Shown here piece after piece: positions 23,216 through 33,976 of a stretch of DNA of 64,000 bases. The notes beneath the pieces are model-generated. The model searched no databases. It saw nothing but the letters and a program-made list of their open reading frames with translations, and was not told where the DNA came from. This DNA comes from Pseudeuparius sepicola (taxonomy: Eukaryota; Arthropoda; Insecta; Coleoptera; Anthribidae): NCBI GenBank assembly GCA_963920635.1, contig OY987302.1, positions 46,069,500 to 46,133,499 of the forward strand, read 5' to 3'. Position 1 is the stretch's first letter. Each line of letters opens with the position of its first letter. The translations under genes and the position numbers were made by a program.

Positions 23216-24269
23216 AGGTATAGTCTCTTTACAAAGCGGATATTTCTGCATTACAATCGTATTATTACATAAATAATTCAAGATAATAAGACAATATTAT
23301 AATAACGAAGGACAAGTGTCCGGTAAAAAAGTGGGGCAATATAAAAATATTGTGTATTTTTTATTAAATTGTGCGTATAAAATGGCAAGAAAAGAAATGT
23401 GGATAGGTACGTTAAGTAATTTTTGGATGATTACAGGCATGTTTTTTTCACTTGAGAACACAACTTAAAATTAGTTTAGAAACAAGGAACGTTACAAGAT
23501 AAATTCATTAGAAAATTATTTTGTTAATTAGAAAATTATTTTGTTTCGGCGAAGGATCATATTTTTTATACTTTTGACTTTTATAAAAACACTACATACT
23601 TTTTATACATGAATCACCTGACTGACGAGGGCGCCTCCTAGTGGCGATGAGACATTTGATTGGAACACTTACTCCCAATAACTGGAAGTACTTTTTTTTA
23701 TTCAAAGTCATTTTTTTAAGTTTCGTTTCTACGGGGAAGTTCTAAGCCTACGAGGACAGATTCCATAATAGAGAGCATATTGAAGTTTGCTCAACACATT
23801 TTATTTGGGGTGAATCATTTTTTGTACATTATGTCTTATTTTTAAATATCATTGCTTAACGTATGTAACGAAAGTTTTGAGTCAAAACTTAAGATACTGC
23901 TATTTGTTCAAATTTCCAAATATAACTAATTTATATAATAGAACAACACCGTCAACAGCTGAGAAGCAAACCGCAAAACGCAATCCATACTTTTGATGAA
24001 GGCAGATTCATTCTCTGAGAATGTTTGACTCGCAAACATTTTTAGGGCTTTAGTGCTCAACGTCCACTCAACGGTTTAAGTTTGTAAACACTTTCATTTG
24101 TTGCTTCATGTGACGTCAATATCTGATAGCGGAGACAAATCAGCAGCATTTGATAACAAATCATTTAGTCGTTCGTTTGGTATTGGGATAATAATAATAT
24201 TGGGGTAATAAAATTTATTTGGCCTATGTTAATCTTTTTTTTAATATTGCCCGTTTAAATTGTAAACGA
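23216..24269. other. No recognised gene
   Basis: AT-rich DNA with no recognised repeat family. TTAGAAAATTATTTTGTT is directly repeated at about 23508 and 23526. Confidence 0.35.
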
Positions 24270-24510
24270 AAACTAGGCGTAGAAGAAGGGGGCGACGTGG
24301 CGCCAGGAGGCGCGGAGTCAGTTTGCGAAATCGCCCAAAAGAAAAGCCGTAATCGATACTGCTAGAGCGGCAGCGGACTCGGGCTCGGCTCGCTATCTGC
24401 GACACCTCCCCGGGGAGTAGTTGCCACTATCGGGCCTGCCGTCAGGGTTTGGGGGCCGTCCACCCTCTACCCCCTTCCCGACGGACAGGGGCGCCCCATA
24501 CAACTTTTTC
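24270..24510. other. GC-rich patch, function unknown
   Basis: About 240 bp are strongly GC-enriched (GGGGGCGACGTGGCGCCAGG at about 24287; CCACCCTCTACCCCCTTCCC at about 24460). I looked for a start codon with a Snail/Scratch-type N-terminal motif and found none. A promoter, untranslated exon or regulatory element cannot be excluded. Confidence 0.3.
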
Positions 24511-24866
24511 AGGACACTACCAAATAAATAGAAGTCACTCAATAACCCGTAGGATATAGTTGTTATTTGAATAGTATCCTTATTGGAAACCCTAATTAGA
24601 TTTCAATAAAATAAGACTCTTGAAGTAAACTCAAACTCTTTTTTAGCAGGCTTTTATTAGCTTGCCCTATATGTGTGATGCATGTATGCAACAAATAGAT
24701 TTTCACCCCTTCTAATTACAGTAATATCAAACTGAAAATTTGAGAACTTATTCAGATACGTTGACAATAATGTATTATGGTACCATAGAGCTTTAATGAT
24801 GATGGAGGAAAAAGGGAGGTGGGGAAAATATAAATTCCTTGACTAGTGGAAGTCCAGGTCCAGATA

Positions 24867-25653
24867 AGCGGGTATCCCAACGAAAATTTGACCCCCCCCA
24901 AAAATTCGAAAACCGAACAATATTTGAAAATTCGCCGAGACCCGTCGATTTTTGTTTTTGGGGGGAGCTTTTTTGACAGTCAAGCCAACCCGATATGTTC
25001 ATCCCCCTAATCCCTAGCAACCCCAACTTTCGCATCATTATAAAGCCCTTTTTATCGCGAATACAGTGATGTATCGTTTTAAGAATTCTGTTAAGATTTG
25101 ACAATTTGCAACAATTTCTACCCTTTCCGCGATAGAATAAACAAACCATTTCGAAAATACGTTTCCACTTTCAATAGCAGTCTGAAACTAACGATTTCGT
25201 GGTTAGGAGCAAAAAACGGGAACTTTTTTTGTGACAGTGACTTTTTTGTAAACTGATCGACACGTCAATAAAAACTAGGTAATTTGGTCGTGTGTAGTAG
25301 ATAAAAAAATTAATAGTGGCGGGCCTTTGTGTAGAAATTACTACGCGTACAGTGAATTGTCAACTTTCCGTTTTTAGCCAATAATTCTGTCAAATCTCAA
25401 CAGAATTCTAAAAACGATACATCACTGTATTCGCAATAAAAAGGGCTTTAAAATGGTGTGCCACAAGAGGGGTAGTTCCATTTGAAATTTTAAAGTTGGG
25501 GTTACTAAGGATTAGGGGGATGAACATATCGGGTTGGCTTGACTGTCAAAAAAGCTCCCCCCAAAAACAAAAATCGACGGGTCTCGACGAATTTTCAAAT
25601 ATTGTTCGGTTTTCGAATTATTGGGGGGGTCAAGTTTTCGTTGGCATACCCTG
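24867..25653. mobile_element. Palindromic element H, TA-flanked
   Basis: The left end (GGGTATCCCAACGAAAATTTG at about 24870) and right end (inverse of CAGGGTATGCCAACGAAAAC, ending 25653 before TA) pair. The arms stay nearly identical for about 230 bp, including ATATCGGGTTGGCTTGACTG and its inverse. The loop is at about 25100-25390. An 118-codon minus frame and a 62-codon plus frame are the two strands of the arms, not genes. Confidence 0.75.
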
Positions 25654-25655
25654 TA

Positions 25656-26239
25656 TATTGACCGGCCCAGATATTCCGTATTAAGACGCTTTTAATAGTT
25701 TGACTTGTATGTACCTATGTAACTTTGAAAACATATTTAGCGAATTGATTTTCACTCACTTTTAATTATTGTATCGCTCTGAAATTTTGCAAACTTATAT
25801 ATTCAATTTCGGTGAGAATAAAATATGGTACAGTCGAGCTTTTATGATGATGGAGAAGGGAGGTAGTCATAGGTACTCGCCAATGGTTCCTTGTAATAGT
25901 GACGCATTAGGTCATATGGAAATAATACTAGCTAATGAAAGAGTTAGGTGTAGGTCCATAAAACTCTAAGTTTATTTAAGACTAGAATGTCAAAAAATTA
26001 AATTAATAGTTTAAAACCCTAAAAAAACACTTTAATTGTTGACTAAAAAGTAATTTATTTCATGATATTCTTCATATTTTTTAATATTAAATTATTTAAT
26101 GTAAAAGCATTGAGCGCTATGTGTGTTGGCATAAATTTGAGTTAAATTCTATTTATAAACAATGCATCGTTTTAATTTGGGAACTAATGACTTAAATAAC
26201 ATTAAATTTTGAATGAATTCCAAACAATTGACGTGAAAA
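25656..26239. other. No recognised gene
   Basis: AT-rich. A partial echo of the sequence at 24700-24810 (TTTTCACCCCTTCTAATTAC; ATGATGATGGAG) is seen at 25749-25858, so this is probably a diverged duplicate of the element's left flank. Confidence 0.35.
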
Positions 26240-26432
26240 CAGTACGTCCCAATTTGATAATGGGTACCTCAAATATGTATGAAAGTCAAGGAAAACAAAT
26301 GGTCTCATTTTTTTTATTGTAGTCCCAACAGAGAGTAGCTAGTTGGTTTGGGTAATTATTTCATGGCCTGCGAAGATTTTTTTGAGATAGCGAATTTTCA
26401 AGGCACCATATTAGCGATTTTTTCACTTCACA
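26240..26432. mobile_element. Single decayed arm of the element E family
   Basis: The sequence CAGTACGTCCCAATTTGATA, then AGGAAAACAAATGGTCTC, then TAGTCCCAA and ATAGCGAATTTTCAAG follows the left arm of element E (14281 onward). No matching second arm follows. Confidence 0.55.
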
Positions 26433-26999
26433 GCATCCCTCAAAACCCCCGTATACCAAATTTGGCAAAAATAACTCGAAATTGTTCTTTTTACAAACAT
26501 TTTATTCCTACACCAACAAAGATCCAAAATAACATCAATCGCATAAAGCTTGCCATACATTATGATTAAAACAAAGCAATTTGCATTCAAAATAATCAAT
26601 TTATTTCATTTACTCTAAAAAATATGCTTTAGAACAATTAGTCAACAATTCATCAGGCATCAAGTATGCCCAGAAAAAACGGGATTGGTATGCGGGTATG
26701 AGACAATTTTTTTAAGAAGTCCTTACTAGGGCCGCCATTTGGTAATTTCGACATAGTAAGTTGGCATCAATGCAGCAAAAAATGCAACTAATAACACGAA
26801 CAAAAACAACACAGATAACGGTAAAACTCACGAAACGTACAAAATCCGCGAATGTTTGAACCAGTTTGAACAATCCGGAAAACCTTCACTGTCACTTTGA
26901 CACACCGAAGCTAAATTTGCCTGAGTCCGCACATAGACGCTGCCGAAAGCAGCTGATTATACCAAAATACCAAAATTAAAAGTGTTTACATGACGTTTT
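26433..26999. other. No recognised gene
   Basis: AT-rich. No coding or repeat feature was recognised. Confidence 0.35.
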
Positions 27000-27246
27000 A
27001 AATTTTTATTAAAATGAGTTGTAGTCATAATTATTATTGTTATTTGTAGATGTATACCTAATCGTAATTGTAATAGGGATCTATTTTATTATGCTTTTAG
27101 CAGATATCACTTTTACAATCATAAATCATTCAGTGAACTGGTTGCGACGCATATAATATGCTCATGTTATACCCATGGACATCAGAAAATTCCTAGGGAT
27201 TTTGTGAAGAATTGTCATCTGACAAAATCCGGACAATCGGGGCATA

Positions 27247-27589
27247 CAGGGTTATTGGTAATTCGATACATTCCTTTGGAGATGTGATAGGGGAGGAGGT
27301 AAGGAGTAAATTTAATCCTATAACATGCATTATGCAAATCCCAATAGTTTTTAAGATATTTCAATTTTTCTTAGTAGACAAAAAAATCTACAGAACTTTT
27401 TTTAAACTTTTCAACTGGATTACTTGCCCAACACTATGGTTTTATGTTTGGGAAATTTTTAAATAAAAAGTTGTCAAAAATATTTAAAAAAATTGAGTTT
27501 TGCATAATGCATATATAGAATTAAATTTACTCCTTACCTCTTCCACTATCACATCTCCAAAGGAATGTATCGAATTACCAATAACCCTG
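27247..27589. mobile_element. Palindromic element I, TA-flanked
   Basis: CAGGGTTATTGGTAATTCGA at the left pairs exactly with TCGAATTACCAATAACCCTG at the right, with TA on both sides (27245-27246 and 27590-27591). The arms are near-perfect for about 90 bp. It is inserted in the downstream copy of the dispersed repeat also found at 18060-18420. The 84-codon frame across its left arm is a by-product. Confidence 0.8.
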
Positions 27590-27591
27590 TA

Positions 27592-28983
27592 TAGTAACAG
27601 TTATTCTTCTAGAAACTAAAATGAAAGGGATAAATTATGGTAGAAAAAATATAAATTATAATATTAATAGAAGATATTCTTAAGTGAAGTAGCACAGGTA
27701 CTTCAGTTATCCAAATCGACATATCTCAGCAGTAAGTGTCGCGAACTAACAAAATGACTTTTAATCCGTATTTCTTCGGACTTAAAGTCAGAACTTTTGC
27801 TTTAAAACTTGCGACCGACGACTACGCCCCTGATCCCTGGTTTCTCCTTGCACAATACTAAATCTACAGAATCACACTGCGTTTATTGGCACCAGTATAA
27901 AAATAGATGAGGACGGGCGATCCATTTTGAAATCACCGAGCATAAATCAACAAAAACTATAAGTTATATTTACAGAAATTCAATTATTTCTAAAGTGTAC
28001 CTAAATAGGAACTTTTCCCAATTTCCCAAGCTCTATTCAACATATTCAATACTCCGTCGAACTATGCAATCTGTTATATATTAAATGTTGGTTCACTATG
28101 TCAGGTACCGCAACCAGTTTTTGCCCCATATATGAGGAGGGTTCATGCAAAAGCAGACATGTCCATTTTTAAGACAAATCGACTTTTTTCAAAATGTATA
28201 CTCTTTGGTACGATTTCTAGAGATTACCTTATACCTTATTCTCGCAAAACCAGAGAGATCCACAGTTACTTTTCATTTAAACCTACAGAGTTCAATCAAA
28301 ACAAGACATATCCCATTACATGTGTTTCTGGAGTTGACAGTTTTATTTCAAAACAAGACATATCCCACACAATTTTCATCGGTTTATGTTTCTTGTTTTG
28401 CCGAATAGATTGTGGCATTAATCAGCTGTTCGTTTAGTGGCGGATAAGTGACAAACGAAACAAGACTTCTGTTTGACTGTAGTTTCACGGTTTTTGTGGC
28501 ATTTTACGTGTAATAATGGAAACTACAGTTGGCAGTATTAACGTAGGTAGTAGGAAGAAAAGTCCAAAACCAAAAATACGAGAACAGAAAATTCGAGATC
28601 CGTTAATGCAAAAGGAGACATATCCATTTTTTCTGTCAAATATCTCCCAGAAATATCTATTTCTTGTAGTTTCTAAAAAATAGACACGTCTGCTTTTGCA
28701 TGATCCCTGCTCATATTGAAAATTGAAAGAGTTCAGCATCGAATTGCCAGGAGTTTGAAAACTTAAACGTCTCATCTTGATACCGTCTCCGCAACGCGTG
28801 AACAAGGATCATTTGGAAAACGTGATATTCTTACTGAATGCTTTACTCTATATTTTACGAGATTAACGCAGGATTATTTGCTTTTACAACCGGCAACGTC
28901 CTCGTCCTTCCGGATTTAAAGTTGACGGCGTGTGTCAGATACAGAGCGCATCAGCGTTGCCAATAATTGTAAATTCGATTGTA
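27592..28983. other. No recognised gene; short hairpin-forming piece
   Basis: Two copies of a GCAAAAGCAGACATGTCC-like string (28146 and, inverted, about 28684), plus a related CAAAAGGAGACATATCC at about 28608, suggest an old inverted-repeat element. The frames at 28.1-28.8 kb have no recognisable domain. Confidence 0.35.
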
Positions 28984-28991
28984 CATGCTGT

Positions 28992-30176
28992 CAGAGCTGG
29001 GCAAGTAATTAGGCGAAAGTAATTGAACTGTCAATTAATTCCTTTTCATGGAATTGTACTTAGTTGGAATTACTTTTGAAATAGAGACAGTAATTGTAAT
29101 TTAATATCAAGTACTTTTTGAAAAGGAATTGTACTTGTAATTTAAAATCAATTACTTCTGAGAATTTTTATTTTAAAAATCCTTTAATGCAATTACTGTT
29201 TAAATTACAATTACTTTTCCAATTACAATTACTTGTCCAATTACAATTACTTTTTCAATTACAATTACTTTTTCAGTTACAATTACTTACACAATCTCCT
29301 ATTGCGGTGCCGGCCGGCGTCGCCCCGAGCTGATTAATCGGGGAAACCTGGATTGATTTTGAAAATATTGCAACGTTGTTTGGGCCAACCTGGCCAACAA
29401 AATGCAATGCCAAATAAATGCTTCATCACTGACAAAGTCCGCAATAATGTTTTTTGTTTCTTATGCCACTCCCATTTACTATTTACGCGTCACTGGCAAG
29501 TCATAACGATTGTTCTGTATTCTCTATCTCTATATTAATAGTCAATTCGTAATGCCTATTGTCTTAACAATGAGGCATGTTTTTTATTTTTCTTATATCT
29601 CTTGTAAAGCCCATATGGCACGGCCTTAAGATTTTTTTGTATATATTTTAAAAGATTTATTTTATTTCTCTATTCATGTAGCCGTTTATTTTCAGTTTTA
29701 TTTTCATAGAAACTGAGCTGTGACTCTGTGAGGCCATTGTGTTTTTAGACATAGTTATTACTATATTATACTGTTACCTATGAATATAATTCGTTTTGTT
29801 CATTAAAATACTGCACTTTTTATTTATTTTAATTTGAATATTTGCCATTTACAAAGACACAAAGACTAGAATTTTTTTGCATCGCAGAACAAATAATGCT
29901 TAATATAGTTAAGTTATCAGTTATGGTTTTTTAAGTAACTTGGTAAGTACCTACGTTATTTTGGTGTCTACAAATTTAATAAAAAATAAAGCAAACAAGA
30001 AGTAATTGAAAAAGCAATTGTTTACATAAATTCCAATTCCAAATACAAGTAATTGTAATTGTAATTCAATTACATTTCAAAATCTCAAAGGAATTATAAT
30101 TGGATCTAATTACATTCCTACAAATGTAATTGGAATTGTAATTGGTCAGTTGTTAATTGTAATTGACCCAGCTCTG
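28992..30176. mobile_element. Non-autonomous hAT element with 8-bp target duplication
   Basis: The ends are CAGAGCTGGGCAAGTAATT (28992) and AATTGACCCAGCTCTG (ending 30176), an inverted pair with the CAGAG-x-TGGGCAA type terminus of hAT elements. Both flanks carry the same eight bases, CATGCTGT (28984-28991 and 30177-30184), the target duplication length of hAT. Subterminal regions are packed with short AATTAC/GTAATT motifs, as in hAT elements whose transposase binds subterminal repeats; on the left this includes five 18-bp units at 29203-29292. No transposase is encoded, so movement would need a partner element. It lies about 110 bp in front of the first recognisable scratch exon, inside the presumed preceding intron. 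Confidence 0.85.
29203..29292. repeat. Five 18-bp tandem units, subterminal in the hAT element
   Basis: The units read AATTACAATTACTTTTCC with small changes in each copy. They produce an open frame with repeated LLFQLQ, which is an effect of the 18-bp period and not a protein. Confidence 0.8.
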
Positions 30177-30284
30177 CATGCTGTCCATTTTAAACCTTGC
30201 CTTTTTCCGTTTCGAATATCGGCGCGGTGTTCCGCTATTTTCGATGAACACGAACCTTCAGTGAACTCGACCGTTTCCTTCCAG

Positions 30285-30544
30285 ACTTCTCCGACGAGCG
30301 GTTCGCGTTGAGCGGGTCCGTCGAGGACGCCAACGCGGCGGCGACGAAGGCCCGCAGCGCCGCCGAGACGGAGGCGGCGCACGACCTGTTGTCGCTGTCC
30401 CAGAGCCTGCCGCCGTTGCCGGCGCCCAGCGTCGTCGTCATCCACCACTCGGTGCCCACCGAAGACGATCCGCCGTCGCCGACGCACTGCTACCGTCCCC
30501 TGTCGCCCGACGAGTCGCCAGTCTCCGTATCGGTGGTGAAGACG
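30285..30544 (+). CDS. scrt: Scratch-family zinc-finger gene, first visible exon (internal exon)
   Basis: The acceptor CCGTTTCCTTCCAG ends at 30284 and the donor GTAAGA starts at 30545. The exon opens with two bases that finish a split codon, then encodes 86 residues beginning FSDERFALSGSVEDANAAAT, and ends on a complete codon (phase 0). It is GC-rich in an AT-rich setting. The part AAHDLLSLSQSLPPLPAPS is a serine/proline-rich conserved block as found N-terminal to the fingers in Scratch proteins, and the tail is rich in proline, serine and acidic residues. No start codon is visible: the preceding exon, expected to hold the N-terminus (with a SNAG-type repression motif in many family members), was not found in the 30 kb upstream and may lie outside the window. 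The assignment to one gene with the downstream exons rests on matching phases and on family content. Confidence 0.8.
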
Positions 30545-31789
30545 GTAAGAAAGACTTGATACGAGCCTACGTCGGCCAAAGTGGTTTGAAGATAATCGCC
30601 GGAATATTTGTTTGATTGAAAGGTCTTCAAAAGCCGCTTCTTTTGACCTCTCTACCATTTTCAAAATGCAAATCCAGCGATTTTTTATTGAAAATCTAAC
30701 CTCACAGCGTTAATATATCAGTACACCCGAAAACCCCCATATACCAACTTTGAATAAAAAAATACACAGGGAGTCAGTGGCGTATCCAGCATTAACGTCT
30801 GGAGGGGGGGGGGGCAATCAGTTATAAATAACAAAACTCTGTCGATAATTTTAATGAATAAAAACAGAACAAAAACATATTTTCTAAAATTTTCGGAAAT
30901 AAATGCACCAACTTGAAAAATTAAAAAGAAAAATGGAAAATATGACGAAAAGTTCATATGAACATGGGTCCACAGATGTTTGGTTTTCAAAATGGAGGGT
31001 GTTGAAATTGAAATTTTATTTTCGATTTGTTTAAGTAACTTTTTGAGACGTCAAAATTTTCTTGCAAAATTTGGTAGCCGGGGTTTTTTGGGAAGAGAAG
31101 TCATAAGTACGCTATCATTATTTAATTAATTTGCCCTAACTTTTTTGACAGTAAACTTTTACTACATTTTGTTAATGTATTGTATCCTCTTCCCACACGT
31201 TTTCTAAGCAAAAAAGGTATACTTGGTGAATAACGCCAAAGGTGACTGTTTTCGAGAAATTTTCAAATTTCTGTATCGATGCAGGTGCATATCGACATTT
31301 GGGAAAAAATAGGAATTTTATAGGTATATCTGGCGAATCAATTGTGCCATGGAATCGCCTCAAAACAGTTGAATAGCAAACAGGACCACTCAAAGTGTTG
31401 TTGAGCAGAGATCCAATACAATATTACACAGAATGTTTGTCGCTGGGTCATCTCAAAATGCAGAATATTTTTAACCTTTATCGGGGTGCGAAGTATCCTG
31501 GAATTATTGAAAAACTGCTAATAAATACAAAACTAATTTATTTTTATTTTACAAAATAATCAACCACCATGTAAAAAAGATCTTACATTATTGGACCCCT
31601 CTCGACAAAGCCACCTTCTAAGGTGGTAGATGTCGGTAAATATAATAGGTACTATAGTCGTTTTTCGATTTGATGTCCTCGAAAACTTTATTTCGCTTTA
31701 TACATTTACTTCTTTACAGTAAATCGCTCAATTCGTAATTAAAAAATAATTTTTGTATTTACTTTAATGTCTTTAAAGTTCCGTTTTAT
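30545..31789 (+). other. Scratch intron, left part
   Basis: This is the beginning of a 5,556-bp intron (30545-36100). A fragment with GTGGCGTATCCAGC and a run of Gs at about 30776-30820 resembles the end of a common hAT-type repeat. Nothing else is recognised up to the palindrome at 31.8 kb. Confidence 0.5.
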
Positions 31790-31829
31790 TGTTTTTAGTT
31801 CTCTTAGTCTATACCTTTTCAACATCATT

Positions 31830-32018
31830 GGGAATAATCAATTTCAAATTGGGAATAAACAACTTCAAATTGAGAATAGTCAACTTCAAATTGGGATTAA
31901 TCAATTTCAAATTGGGAATAGACAACTTCAAATTGGGAATAGTCAATATCAAATTGGGAATAAACAATTTCAATTTGGGAATATTCAATATTAAATTGAA
32001 AATCAACAACTTCATATT
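31830..32018. repeat. Nine 21-bp tandem units, left arm
   Basis: The consensus is GGGAATARWCAAYTTCAAATT; the units differ by a few bases. Because 21 is a multiple of three, both strands stay open (75-, 85- and 71-codon frames) and give Q- and N-rich or L- and N-rich heptapeptides, best read as an artefact. Confidence 0.85.
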
Positions 32019-32244
32019 AAACAATATTTTAATTACTTATATCTAAATAAACACACAATATGTGCCTACTTATTGAATTTAAAATATCATATTTTTGCAA
32101 TACAGTGTGGTCATTTAAGTGTGCAACATATGGGATTTTTTGTTTATTAATTGGCACAACGAAAATACAAATACTCCCGAAAGTTGGTACATGTTCGATA
32201 ATTATACTAGGCGCACTTAGAATGGTTGCAAGTCAAACAGCGTA

Positions 32245-32879
32245 CAGGGTAGGTCAAAAAATAAAAAAATGTATAAGAGTAAAGTAGGTACCTTTATTTC
32301 AGAAAATTTAGCAAAATGTTATTGAGAAAAGTTGTCTATATAGAATTAAAAGTTAAAAGCCTAAATACCGAAACATGGCCTCCTAAGAAGAAAAGTATTT
32401 TTTTTTTGAAAAACATTCATAATTTTCTAAAAAAAATTTGTCTTAATATTCACCCTAGATAATTTCATAAATCAATCAAAATTAAATCAATTTCGCATAA
32501 CTTTGTTCAAATTCAAGAATATTTGTAAAATTTACTTAGTATTTTAATTTTTTAGGGAATCACAAACTTCATGTTTGTTGCAACGATATTAAACAAAACT
32601 TTAAAATTTCGCAAAAATTCTTCGGAACAAGGTAAAACATTAGTAATGATAATGTGCATATTAAAAAACTCTCATTTAAGGTGCAAAATTTATATTTTAA
32701 TTGTTTATTAAGAAACTGGAAATTAATTATTGACAAATTTTTTTTTCTTAGGTGGCTATGTTTTGGTATTTAGGATAGCTTTTTATTCTAAACCACTTTT
32801 CTTAATAACTTTTTGCTGAATTTTTTTAAATAACTGTACTTTACTCTCGTAAAATTTTTATATTTTTTGACCTACCCTG
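32245..32879. mobile_element. Nested palindromic element J, TA-flanked
   Basis: CAGGGTAGGTCAAAAAATA at the left pairs with TATTTTTTGACCTACCCTG at the right, between TA dinucleotides. The arms continue inward (ATAGAATTAAAAGTTAAAAG and similar inverse text near 32780). It is centred in the larger palindrome 31793-33478. Confidence 0.7.
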
Positions 32880-33279
32880 TATGCTGTTTAACTTGCAACC
32901 TTTCTAAGTGCACCTAATATGATTATTTAACATACATCAACTTTCGGCAATGTTTGTATTTTGGTTGTGCAATTAATAAAAAAAAATTCCCATATGTTGC
33001 ACACTTATATTTAATCCTTGTCTATCATTTAATATTTCTGGTATATGTATCTCTGTATATTTCCTATAAATCTGGTGCAACTCGCTACAGTTAATTTGTT
33101 ATTTATGTTATTTTGCACTACTTATACCTACTTTCTAATTTCTATCAGCTAACTTTGGTTTGCGATAGTTGTCTTCTTTCTCAGATTTCTGGCCAAGTCT
33201 TTTTTGAACCTTACCAGGCAGTCGAAATTTTGCTTAATATTATAAACTTTAGTTAACAAATTGTTGATAAGTGTGTTTC

Positions 33280-33457
33280 ATGAAGTTATTGATTTTCAAT
33301 TTAATATTGAATATTCCCAATTTTAAATTGTTTATTCTCAATTTGATATTGACTATTCCCAATTTGTAGTTGTCTATTCCCAACTTGAAATTGATTGATC
33401 CCAATTTGAATTTGTTTATTCCCAATTTGAAATTGATTATTCCCAATTTGAAGTTGA
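33280..33457. repeat. Seven full 21-bp tandem units plus partial end units, right arm (inverted)
   Basis: This is the inverse of the left-arm array with the same unit order. The left array has one unit more: the GAGAATAGTCAACTTC-type unit, third from the left, has no counterpart here. The 90-codon minus-strand frame is a by-product. Confidence 0.8.
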
Positions 33458-33976
33458 AAAGGTATAGTGTTCTCAGAAGAGATATTTGAAAAAAATCATA
33501 TCTGCCATGGAAATTGAACAATGAAATTTACACCTACATTAAACTTGACAGTTCATGTAATAATGAAAGTGTTTGGCCGACTATAACACAATGAATCATC
33601 TTACTTTGAGATAGAAAATGAAATGATTCGTTTAACAAAAGTAAAAATATGCCCTATCGTGAAGTCGCTTAAATATGGTATATGGGGGTTTTGGGGTGTC
33701 CTGATTAAAACTGTGAATTCATATTTTAAATAAAAAAATTCTAAATGGTTTTCGTGAAAATCGGGAGTATACAATAATCGCAGCCAGCGCCCTGCATTTG
33801 CATTTTGAAAATGCAAATTTATAAATATTTAGCTGCGGTGAGTCTCTATGTTGTACCACTTTACTTTTTAAAATTTCTATAACTGTATTCATAGAAAATA
33901 CTGAAAAGTAAATTTTTGTAGTAATCCCTGTAATTAGTCACACACCTCTCTTGAAGCATGACAGGAAAATATTGTA

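Larger units (their letters stand above)
31793..33478. mobile_element. 1.7-kb palindrome with tandem repeats in both arms and a nested element
   Basis: The outer arms pair from CTTAGTCTATACCTTTTCAAC (31804) to its inverse near 33460. Each arm carries an array of 21-bp units, followed inward by matching unique text (GTGCAACATATGGGATTTTT at 32119, inverse near 32985-33003). At the centre is a TA-flanked unit with CAGGGTAGGTC ends (32245-32879). There is no transposase. It lies in the first visible scratch intron. Confidence 0.7.

Noticed and set aside
24270..24510. First scratch exon in the GC-rich patch
   Set aside because: No start codon with a Snail/Scratch N-terminal motif and no clear donor in the required phase could be identified.
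24793..25149. 118-codon minus-strand frame
   Set aside because: It lies in one arm of palindromic element H and has a partner frame in the other arm; no domain.
30146..30664. 172-codon minus-strand frame opposite the scratch exon
   Set aside because: Arginine-rich shadow of a GC-rich exon; the plus-strand reading has correct splice sites and phase.
31830..32018. CRISPR-like array
   Set aside because: The units are head-to-tail 21-bp tandem repeats without unique spacers, in an animal intron.
31767..32046. Heptapeptide-repeat proteins on both strands
   Set aside because: Produced by the 21-bp period of the tandem array; several frames are open at once and the mirrored array does the same.
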